DNA of 20,747 nt, from the NCBI GenBank assembly GCA_034926415.1, contig JAYFRC010000004.1, positions 1 to 20,747 of the forward strand, read 5' to 3'. The number at the start of each line of letters is the position of its first letter. Position 1 is the first letter of the stretch. The notes beneath the pieces are model-generated. The model made no database searches and had not been told where the DNA came from. It saw only the letters and a program-made list of their open reading frames with translations. The position numbers and the translations under genes were made by a program. This document shows, piece by piece, positions 15,097 to 20,747 of this stretch. This DNA comes from JAYFRC01 sp034926415. GTDB taxonomy: Bacteria; Bacillota; Clostridia; Oscillospirales; Oscillospiraceae.

Positions 15097-16449
15097 ATGG
15101 GCAAATTATTCGGCACGGACGGAATACGCGGAGTCGTCGGCAAAACGCTCGATGCCGGGCTCGCTTTTCGCGTGGGGCAGGCAATAGCCGCCGTACTCGC
15201 GGATGAAAAGGGGGGAAGGCCGGAGATAACGATAGGCAAGGACACACGCGTATCCTCGGATATGCTCGAATGCGCACTCATTGCGGGAGTATGCTCCGTC
15301 GGCGGAGACGTCGTCCCGCTCGGAGTCATACCCACGCCCGCCGTCGCGTATATCACGGTCCGCCGCGGCGCTGACGCCGGAGTAGTCATCTCGGCGTCAC
15401 ACAATCCGTATGAACACAACGGCATCAAGGTCTTCAGCGGTCAGGGCTATAAGCTCTCCGACGTGACGGAAGACCGCATCGAGAGTCTGATACTCTCCGA
15501 TGAGCCTATTCCGCTGAAGACAGGCGCGGATATAGGCAGGACGATGCGCGGCATGAGAAAGGAAAAGGCCGACTACATTGACCATCTCGCGGGAACGATA
15601 AGCAGCGACATCTCCGGGCTTCGAATCTGCGTAGACTGCGCCAACGGCGCGGCATCGGCCACGGCTCCGGAGCTGTTTGCCCGGTTCGGGGCCGAAACGC
15701 ATTTTATAAACTCGTCGCCAGACGGCGTCAACATTAACAGCAGCTGCGGCTCGACGCATCTTGAGGCGCTGTCGAAGGCAGTTGTCGAAGGTAGGTACGA
15801 CATCGGCGTAGCTTTCGACGGCGATGCCGACCGCTGCCTGATGGTAGACGAAAAGGGCGGGGAGATAGACGGCGACAAGATAATGGCCGTATGCGGACGC
15901 GATATGAAAAAGCGCGGAAAGCTCGACGGAAACACGATTGTCGCCACCGTCATGTCGAATCTCGGATTGCACGAGTTCTGCCGCGGAAGCGGTATAGGAA
16001 TATTCTGCACTGATGTCGGCGACCGCCACGTTCTTGAAAAGATGCTAGAGTGCGGATATCGCATAGGCGGAGAGCAATCGGGGCATATGATATATACGGA
16101 GTTCGCTACCACCGGAGACGGTGAGCTTACCGCGCTCCAGTTTTTGCAGATACTAAAAAACAGCGGGGAAAAGGCGTCGCGTCTTGCGTCCTGCTGCGCG
16201 CGCTATCCTCAGATACTCATAAACGTTCCCGTACCGCACGAGCGCGGAACGAAGGAGAAAATAATGTCGAACCCGGAGCTTGAAGCTGCCTGCGACGCTG
16301 AATCCGAAAAGCTCGGCAACAGCGGAAGGGTGCTCGTCAGACCGTCAGGAACTGAGTCGCTGATACGTGTCATGGTTGAGGCTAAAGACGCTGAGTCGGC
16401 AAAGATTCACGCGGAAACGCTTGCGGATTTTATAAGAGCGTTAAAATAA
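15097..16449 (+). CDS. glmM: Phosphoglucosamine mutase GlmM
   Basis: GlmM converts glucosamine-6-phosphate to glucosamine-1-phosphate for UDP-GlcNAc and peptidoglycan synthesis. The 450-residue length is typical. It starts with the signature KLFGTDGIRG and carries the phosphoserine loop ISASHNPYEHNGIK with Ser101, the magnesium loop FDGDADR (Asp241, 243, 245), the sugar-binding GEQSGH segment and the C-terminal phosphate-binding RPSGTE. Only a weak AAAGGG ribosome-binding site stands ten bases ahead of the ATG. No convincing terminator follows: the 112 bases to the next gene contain only a 6-bp AATGCA/TGCATT inverted repeat. It has the family's own N-terminus, so the start is secure. Confidence 0.97.
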   Translation: MGKLFGTDGIRGVVGKTLDAGLAFRVGQAIAAVLADEKGGRPEITIGKDTRVSSDMLECALIAGVCSVGGDVVPLGVIPTPAVAYITVRRGADAGVVISASHNPYEHNGIKVFSGQGYKLSDVTEDRIESLILSDEPIPLKTGADIGRTMRGMRKEKADYIDHLAGTISSDISGLRICVDCANGAASATAPELFARFGAETHFINSSPDGVNINSSCGSTHLEALSKAVVEGRYDIGVAFDGDADRCLMVDEKGGEIDGDKIMAVCGRDMKKRGKLDGNTIVATVMSNLGLHEFCRGSGIGIFCTDVGDRHVLEKMLECGYRIGGEQSGHMIYTEFATTGDGELTALQFLQILKNSGEKASRLASCCARYPQILINVPVPHERGTKEKIMSNPELEAACDAESEKLGNSGRVLVRPSGTESLIRVMVEAKDAESAKIHAETLADFIRALK

Positions 16450-16524
16450 TCTTCAATTTACTGGATTTTTTGTCAATGCATATCAAAAAATGGCTCTGCA
16501 TTGCAAATATTTTTGTCATATTGC

Positions 16525-16553
16525 TTGACGGAAAATTTTACACATGATATAAT
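16525..16553 (+). promoter_or_regulatory. Strong vegetative promoter of the sigma-factor gene
   Basis: TTGACG at 16525-16530 and a perfect TATAAT at 16548-16553 with a 17-base spacer, the best promoter in the window. The expected start of transcription is near 16560, which bears on the choice of the start codon of the next gene. Confidence 0.85.
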
Positions 16554-16582
16554 ATGTAATTGTGAATGATACAAAGGTTCGT

Positions 16583-17200
16583 ATGCAAAAATCGTTGGAA
16601 ATATCAGATGAAGAGCTTTGTTCCCTTGCCGCTTCGGGAGACCGCAAGGCGGAGGATTCGCTTGTATCCCGCTATAACCGCGTTGTGCGCGTGTGCGCGC
16701 GTCCTTATTTTCTCGTCGGCGGAGACAGCGAGGATCTTATCCAGGAGGGAATGTTAGGGCTCATCAAGGCCGTACGGGAGTACGACATCTCAAAAGATGC
16801 ATCCTTCCGAACCTTCGCAGAAATATGCATACGGAGCCGCATCTATTCCGTGCTTCGCGCCGAGTCTCTGGACAAGCGCGCCGCGCTGAATAATTCCGTT
16901 CCTTTAGAAGCACCCTCCTTTGACAGAAATTCCTACTCTTTTGGCGCATTCGATATGTCCCGCTCCGATCCCGAGTCGATACTTATCGGCAGGGAAAGCG
17001 TAGATGAGTTGTTGAACAGCGCTCGAAAACAGTTGTCCGATTTTGAAGCGAAGATTCTGGGGTTCTATCTGAAAGGTCTGTCGTATCAAGAGATCGCGGC
17101 CAAAGTGAATAAATCTCCTAAATCGGTGGACAACGCTGTGCAGCGTTTAAGGCGCAAGGTGGCGCAGCAAATAAATCCGAGCGATGTCAGCAAAAGCTGA
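16583..17200 (+). CDS. sigH: RNA polymerase sigma factor, SigH (Spo0H)-like
   Basis: A sigma-70 family factor of 205 residues most like SigH, which directs early-stationary and sporulation-entry genes. Region 2 (about 20-95) contains ARPYFLVGGDSEDLIQEG and GLIKAVREYD, close to the SigH pattern; region 4 (about 160-200) contains LSYQEIAAKVNKSPKSVDNA, a helix-turn-helix of SigH type. Region 3 is reduced, as in SigH. Start choice: a GTG at 16562 opens the frame, but it would lie within two bases of the predicted transcription start; the ATG at 16583 has AAAGG five bases ahead and gives a family-like N-terminus. Identity as SigH is inferred from motif similarity, not synteny. Confidence 0.82.
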   Translation: MQKSLEISDEELCSLAASGDRKAEDSLVSRYNRVVRVCARPYFLVGGDSEDLIQEGMLGLIKAVREYDISKDASFRTFAEICIRSRIYSVLRAESLDKRAALNNSVPLEAPSFDRNSYSFGAFDMSRSDPESILIGRESVDELLNSARKQLSDFEAKILGFYLKGLSYQEIAAKVNKSPKSVDNAVQRLRRKVAQQINPSDVSKS

Positions 17201-17237
17201 GCGCAATATATTTTCTTTTCAAAGAGAGGGTTTCATC

Positions 17238-17522
17238 ATGTACGAAGACAAAACATTGGTATGCAAAGAGTGTGGTAAGGAATTCATCTTCACCGCAGGA
17301 GAGCAGGAGTTCTACGCAGAGCGCGGCTTCCAGAACGAGCCTCAGCGCTGCAAGAGCTGCCGCGACGCTCGCAAGAATGCCGCAAGAGGTCCCCGTCAGT
17401 ACTTTACCGCTGTATGCGCAGGCTGCGGCGGCGAGGCTCGTGTTCCGTTCGAGCCCAAGTCTGACAGACCTGTTTACTGCAGCGAGTGCTTTGCAAAGAT
17501 GAGAGAAAGAGAAAACGGCTGA
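17238..17522 (+). CDS. Small zinc-ribbon protein
   Basis: A 94-residue soluble protein of two zinc-ribbon-like halves. The first has CKECG (Cys9, Cys12) and CKSC pairs around the FIFTAGEQEFYAERGF segment typical of the clostridial zinc-ribbon family (PF13451 as I recall it). The second has CAGCG and CSEC pairs around VPFEPKSDRPVYC. Eight cysteines suit two zinc ions. The function of the family is unknown to me; nucleic-acid or protein binding is a guess. GAGAGGG lies eight bases before the ATG. It follows the sigma factor by 37 bases without a terminator between, so it probably shares that transcript. Confidence 0.85.
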   Translation: MYEDKTLVCKECGKEFIFTAGEQEFYAERGFQNEPQRCKSCRDARKNAARGPRQYFTAVCAGCGGEARVPFEPKSDRPVYCSECFAKMRERENG

Positions 17523-17537
17523 TTTTCAGTCTTTTCC

Positions 17538-17574
17538 GAAAGGCGTCCGATTTATCGGACGCCTTTCCTTATTT
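17538..17574 (+). terminator. Terminator after the zinc-ribbon gene
   Basis: A 13-bp stem (GAAAGGCGTCCGA with TCGGACGCCTTTC) closes a TTTA loop and is followed by CTTATTT. Confidence 0.87.
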
Positions 17575-17658
17575 GAGCAAAGTTGTTCTAACTCCTCCGC
17601 GCGTTCGCGAAAAATTACCAAAAGGCAAATAAATACACCAGTTTGTTGCAAAATTCTA

Positions 17659-17687
17659 TTGAAAATACGGGTTGCTTGGGATATACT
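17659..17687 (+). promoter_or_regulatory. Predicted promoter of the DUF1858 gene
   Basis: TTGAAA at 17659-17664 and TATACT at 17682-17687 with a 17-base spacer, 36 bases before the start codon. Confidence 0.6.
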
Positions 17688-17723
17688 ATCATAGTCAGTT
17701 TTCCATGAAGGAGGTTTATTGAA

Positions 17724-17933
17724 ATGGTTACAATCACGAAAGATACCATTATAGGCGATATTCTCGACGTGGCTCCCCAGACTGCGCCCATATTCCTGTC
17801 TATCGGCATGCACTGCCTCGGTTGCCCGTCGTCACGCGGCGAGACCGTCGAAGAGGCTTGCATGGTACACGGAATCGACGTTGAGAAGCTGCTTAAGCTC
17901 GTAAACGAGGAAGCAAACAAGCCGGAGAAATAA
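17724..17933 (+). CDS. DUF1858 domain protein
   Basis: A 69-residue soluble protein that is essentially one DUF1858 domain. It has the family pattern ITKDTIIGDILDVAP, then the cysteine motif HCLGCPSSRGETVEEAC with Cys31, Cys34 and Cys46, then HGIDVEKLL. Related domains are found next to hybrid-cluster (prismane) proteins and at the N-terminus of the iron-sulfur repair protein ScdA, so a role in metal or nitrosative chemistry is possible, but neither partner gene is in the window. AAGGAGG lies upstream of the ATG and a promoter and terminator-like hairpin flank it, so it is a small transcription unit of its own or leads the trmK operon. Confidence 0.88.
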   Translation: MVTITKDTIIGDILDVAPQTAPIFLSIGMHCLGCPSSRGETVEEACMVHGIDVEKLLKLVNEEANKPEK

Positions 17934-17946
17934 TTTTCTGCCGTTC

Positions 17947-17993
17947 CGAAAGGACGCATGGAAATTCCATGCGTCCTTCGGGCGCGCCCGAAG
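17947..17993. repeat. Two overlapping hairpins between DUF1858 gene and trmK
   Basis: The first hairpin pairs AAGGACGCATGG (17950-17961) with CCATGCGTCCTT (17967-17978). The second is a perfect 18-base palindrome, CTTCGGGCGCGCCCGAAG (17976-17993), whose last base touches the trmK ribosome-binding site GAGGAGA. They share bases 17976-17978, so the full forms compete at the edge. No T run follows either, so simple termination is not clear. Confidence 0.7.
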
Positions 17994-18005
17994 AGGAGAC
18001 GCAAA

Positions 18006-18725
18006 ATGCCGAGGGATATAGTTCTTTCCGAAAGGCTTGCGGCAGCCGCGGGCTTTGTTCCGCGCGGTGCCCGAGTCGCTGACGTGGGCACGGACCACGG
18101 ATATATCCCCGTCTGGCTTGTCAAAAACGGCGTCTGTGTTTCCGTTATCGCGAGCGATATAGGAAGGCTTCCTCTGGAGCATGCGAAGCGCTCGGCTGAG
18201 GATTGCGGCGCGGAAGACAAAATCGATTTCCGGCTTTGCGCCGGGCTCGACGCTATACGCCCCGAAGAGGCTGATACAATAATAATCGCCGGGATGGGCG
18301 GGGAGACGATAGCGTCCATACTTGGTGCCGCTGACTGGACAAGGGATGGCTCGCATCTGCTTATACTCCAGCCCATGACGAAGATACCGTATCTTCGTCT
18401 CTGGCTTTCCGAAAACGGTTATTGTTTTGAAAACGAGAAGCTCGTTTTTGAAAACAATGACTATTTTCCGATAATCACCGCTCGCGGCGGGAAAACGCGA
18501 AAGCTGTCTTTGGCCGAGGTCTACGGCGGCGTTCTGCTTGACGATGACGCGCTTTTTGACCGCTCGCTTTCAAGGACTATCCAAAAACTTTCCAAGGCTG
18601 AGCGCGGAATAGCCGCGGCGAAGCGGGCGGGCGGCGCAGAGCGGCTTGATAAGACGCGGAGTATAATAGCCGCGCTCGAAGAAAAGAGAAAGGGGCTTTA
18701 CAATGCCGACTGTAAAAGATGTTGA
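18006..18725 (+). CDS. trmK: tRNA (adenine(22)-N(1))-methyltransferase TrmK
   Basis: TrmK methylates N1 of adenine 22 in certain tRNAs using S-adenosylmethionine. The 239 residues have the class I methyltransferase fold: ADVGTDHGYIP at 25-35 (AdoMet loop), the IASD acidic strand end near 48-51, IAGMGGETIASIL near 94-106 and LILQP. The C-terminal part from about 175 is the helical coiled segment of the family. The start at 18006 has GAGGAGA six bases ahead. The 3' end overlaps nif3 by 23 bases, a pairing widely seen in Bacillota. Confidence 0.94.
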   Translation: MPRDIVLSERLAAAAGFVPRGARVADVGTDHGYIPVWLVKNGVCVSVIASDIGRLPLEHAKRSAEDCGAEDKIDFRLCAGLDAIRPEEADTIIIAGMGGETIASILGAADWTRDGSHLLILQPMTKIPYLRLWLSENGYCFENEKLVFENNDYFPIITARGGKTRKLSLAEVYGGVLLDDDALFDRSLSRTIQKLSKAERGIAAAKRAGGAERLDKTRSIIAALEEKRKGLYNADCKRC

Positions 18726-19479
18726 GAGTTTTCTTTTTGATTTCGCTCCGAAAGAACTGGCGATGGACTGGGACAATGTCGGTCTGCTGGTCGGAGCGCC
18801 GGAAAATAAAATAAAATCCGTGCTTGTCGCGCTCGATGTGACGGAGGGTGTGGTCGACGAGGCGATAGCTTCGGGAGCCGACCTTATAGTCGCGCATCAT
18901 CCGCTGATGAACTGCAAATGGTCGCCGGTGCAGAACGTGCGTTTCGACAGACCGCAGGGAAGGGTGATAGCGAAGCTCCTGCGCCACGGTATGTCGGCAA
19001 TCTGCATGCACACGAATCTCGACTGTACGAAAGGCGGAGTCAACGACGCGCTTGCAAGGGCTCTCGGCCTTACGAAAATATCCGAGTTTTCCCCCGACGG
19101 TCTTGGCCGCATAGGCTATCTTCCGGAGGAAATGAAGCCGGAGTCGTTTGCGGCCTTCGTTAAGGACACGCTGGAAGCAAAAGGCGTGCGGTATGTGTCG
19201 AACGGAAGGCCCGTCAAAAAGGTTGCGGTAGGCGGCGGAGCCTGCGGTGAGTTTGTGCCGCTCGCGCTTGAAAAGGGCTGCGACGCGTTCGTGACCGCTG
19301 ACCTTAGCTATCACGAGTTCCTTGACGCAAAAGCCCTTGGCGCGACGGTAATCGATGCCGGGCATTTCCCGACCGAGGACGTCGTGTGTTCCGTGCTCGT
19401 CAAAAAGCTCAAGGGCAAATACCCAAGGCTCAAAGTAAAAAAATCGGCTTCCCATGTGGAAGTTATCAATTATATTTAA
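18703..19479 (+). CDS. Nif3-like dinuclear metal centre hexameric protein
   Basis: A member of the Nif3/YqfO family, toroidal hexamers with a two-metal site; the in vivo role is unsettled, though a GTP-cyclohydrolase-like activity has been suggested for relatives. The 258 residues correspond to the short form, without the central PII-like insertion of the roughly 370-residue Bacillus type. Metal ligands are His65 and His66 in VAHHPLM, Asp107 in HTNLD, and a His and Glu in DAGHFPTEDVV near the C-terminus. The ATG at 18703 lies inside the end of trmK, with AAAGGGG upstream, indicating translational coupling. yebC follows after 24 bases. Confidence 0.94.
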   Translation: MPTVKDVESFLFDFAPKELAMDWDNVGLLVGAPENKIKSVLVALDVTEGVVDEAIASGADLIVAHHPLMNCKWSPVQNVRFDRPQGRVIAKLLRHGMSAICMHTNLDCTKGGVNDALARALGLTKISEFSPDGLGRIGYLPEEMKPESFAAFVKDTLEAKGVRYVSNGRPVKKVAVGGGACGEFVPLALEKGCDAFVTADLSYHEFLDAKALGATVIDAGHFPTEDVVCSVLVKKLKGKYPRLKVKKSASHVEVINYI

Positions 19480-19503
19480 TTTATCCGAAGGGGAGTCTTA
19501 AAT

Positions 19504-20238
19504 ATGTCCGGACATTCCAAATGGCATAATATACAGAAAACAAAGGGCGCGGCTGACGCGAAGCGTTCCCAGGCGTTCACGAAGATTGCGCGCGAAATGA
19601 TAGTTGCAGTCAAGGAGGGCGGAAGCGGCGATCCCGCAAACAACTCGCGCCTCGCGGCGGTCATCGCCAAGGCAAAGGCTGTCAATATGCCAAACGACAA
19701 TATCAAGCGTACCATAGAAAAGGCTATTGGCGCGGGCAATACCGACAACTTTGAGTCGGTGACCTACGAAGGCTACGGCCCCTGCGGCGTCGCAGTCATA
19801 GTCGAAGCGCTTACCGACAACCGCAACCGCACCGCTCCCGAAGTCCGTCACTTTTTCGATAAGTTCGGCGGGAATCTTGGCGCCACCGGGTGCGTCTCAT
19901 GGTCCTTCGACCGCAAGGGCATTCTCGTAATTGACAACGAGGAGGGCGAGCTTGACGAGGACACCGTCATGATGGATGCGCTTGAGGCTGGAGCTTCCGA
20001 CGTCTCCAACGACGGAGCCGTATTTGAGATATACACTGACCCGGACGCTTTCGGAGAAGTCACTACGAAGCTTGAGGAAAAGGGCTATACTTTCCTCGAG
20101 GCCAATATAGGCATGGTTCCGCAGAACTACATCGCGCTGACCGGCGAGGACGACGTTAAGAATATGGAAAAGCTCATCGACGCCCTCGAGGAAAATGAGG
20201 ATGTCCAGAACGTCTGGCACAACTGGCAGCAGGACTGA
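19504..20238 (+). CDS. yebC: YebC/PmpR family protein
   Basis: YebC proteins were long annotated as transcription regulators; recent work links the family (including mitochondrial TACO1) to relief of ribosome stalling at proline-rich stretches. The 244 residues begin with the signature MSGHSKWHNIQKTKG and contain NMPNDNIKRTIEKA, YEGYGPCGVAVIVE, FDKFGGNLGATGCVSW and the C-terminal MVPQNYIAL block. The ribosome-binding site GAAGGGGAG is 9 bases or so upstream. In many bacteria yebC precedes ruvC; here it is about 7 kb downstream of ruvCAB at the end of a trmK-nif3-yebC run, convergent with rnpB. Confidence 0.96.
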   Translation: MSGHSKWHNIQKTKGAADAKRSQAFTKIAREMIVAVKEGGSGDPANNSRLAAVIAKAKAVNMPNDNIKRTIEKAIGAGNTDNFESVTYEGYGPCGVAVIVEALTDNRNRTAPEVRHFFDKFGGNLGATGCVSWSFDRKGILVIDNEEGELDEDTVMMDALEAGASDVSNDGAVFEIYTDPDAFGEVTTKLEEKGYTFLEANIGMVPQNYIALTGEDDVKNMEKLIDALEENEDVQNVWHNWQQD

Positions 20239-20240
20239 AA

Positions 20241-20290
20241 AAACAAATAAAAATAATGGAGCCTCCGGCGTTTTGCGCCGGAGGCTCCAT
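20241..20290 (-). terminator. Terminator of rnpB between yebC and rnpB
   Basis: A 15-bp perfect stem (20256-20270 with 20276-20290, loop TTTTG). Read on the - strand it is followed by a T-rich run (the A-rich tract 20238-20255 on +), so it suits the end of rnpB. On the + strand no T run follows, so yebC transcripts would be ended only weakly by it. Confidence 0.82.
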
Positions 20291-20296
20291 ATATGT

Positions 20297-20747
20297 TGAG
20301 TAAGTCTGTAAGCCGGGTTCTGTATTTGACAGTCATCTATCTTGGCGCATCGTCGCCGGTGCGCTCCAGCCACCTCCGGGAAGCGGCCGGGCAGGCCATA
20401 TGCTTCCGTCCACGGTGTTGCTCCGGATAGAGTTTACAGCATCGTTCCGTCTCCGGACGATGGGTGAGCTCTTACCTCGCCTTTCCATCCTTACGTCGTC
20501 GCGCACTTCGCTCAGCTCGGGTTGGTCACATAGTGACCGGCCCTTGTCGCTCCGTGGCTCCTCCTTTTCGCGTCAAAGCGTGCTTCGATGCAAAAAGGGG
20601 GAAATAGACGATACGCGGTATATCTCTGTTGCACTTTTCCTGAAGTTGCCTTCGGCGGGCGTTACCCGTTATCCTTGCCCTGTGGAGCCCGGACTTTCCT
20701 CACGGACGGCCTTTCGGCGCTGTCCGCGCGACCATCTGGCTTACTCA
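20297..20747 (-). ncRNA. rnpB: RNase P RNA (M1 RNA-like)
   Basis: The catalytic RNA of ribonuclease P, which matures tRNA 5' ends. On the - strand the 5' helix P1 (TGAGTAAG at the right edge) pairs with CTTACTCA at 20297-20304. Conserved core elements are GAGGAAAGTCCGGGCTCC (20684-20701), the matching P4 3' strand ACAGAACCCGGCTTA (20309-20323) and the L15 element GGTAAGAGCTCACC (20463-20476), whose GGU binds the tRNA CCA end. The length of about 450 bases and general layout fit a bacterial class A RNA, the usual class in Clostridia. P1 begins at the last base, so the mature 5' end is at or just beyond the window edge; the promoter is outside. Confidence 0.97.

Noticed and set aside
16475..16502. 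AATGCA/TGCATT inverted repeat as the glmM terminator
   Set aside because: A 6-bp stem with a 16-base AT-rich loop and no following T run is too weak to call.

Overview
This window looks like a chromosomal segment of an anaerobic, probably spore-forming member of the Clostridia (Bacillota). The evidence is a near-canonical SCIFF peptide (scfA) with its radical-SAM maturase (scfB), a SpoIIM-like membrane protein, a SigH-type sigma factor, a TrmK/Nif3 pair, and an oxygen-sensitive [FeFe]-hydrogenase operon. The coding DNA is moderately GC-rich, yet isoleucine is often written ATA. The order or family cannot be fixed from this sequence alone. Almost every gene is on the + strand; only the RNase P RNA at the right edge is on the - strand.

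Layout. (1) 1-4650: the end of queA, then tgt (queuosine tRNA modification), yajC (Sec accessory), a small four-helix membrane protein, scfA and scfB, closed by a strong terminator. A perfect hairpin separates scfA from scfB and probably lowers maturase expression relative to the peptide. (2) 4650-6470: an AT-rich spacer with TTTACA repeats, then spoIIM-like and xerD genes and a terminator. (3) 6470-12235: a hydrogenase operon of three tightly coupled genes: a NuoE/HndA-like [2Fe-2S] subunit, a 1033-residue fusion of a NuoF/HndC-like NADH module to a GltD/NfnB-like FAD-NADPH module, and an [FeFe]-hydrogenase catalytic subunit. Its upstream region carries a good vegetative promoter and two Rex-like palindromes, so NADH/NAD+ control is plausible. 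(4) 12240-15010: an orphan two-helix membrane protein, then ruvC-ruvA-ruvB (Holliday-junction processing). (5) 15097-17575: glmM (peptidoglycan precursor), a SigH-like sigma factor behind a strong promoter, and a zinc-ribbon protein. (6) 17650-20240: a DUF1858 protein, trmK and nif3 (overlapping), and yebC. (7) 20297-20747: rnpB (RNase P RNA) on the - strand, convergent with yebC.

Most genes are conserved housekeeping functions. The parts that deserve attention are the SCIFF ribosomal-peptide cassette and the hydrogenase operon. The first makes a thioether-bridged peptide that is widespread in Clostridia but has no settled function. The second has an extra predicted NADPH/flavin module fused into the NADH subunit, suggesting a machine that could connect NADH, NADPH, ferredoxin and H2. 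That combined function is inferred from domain content, not shown.
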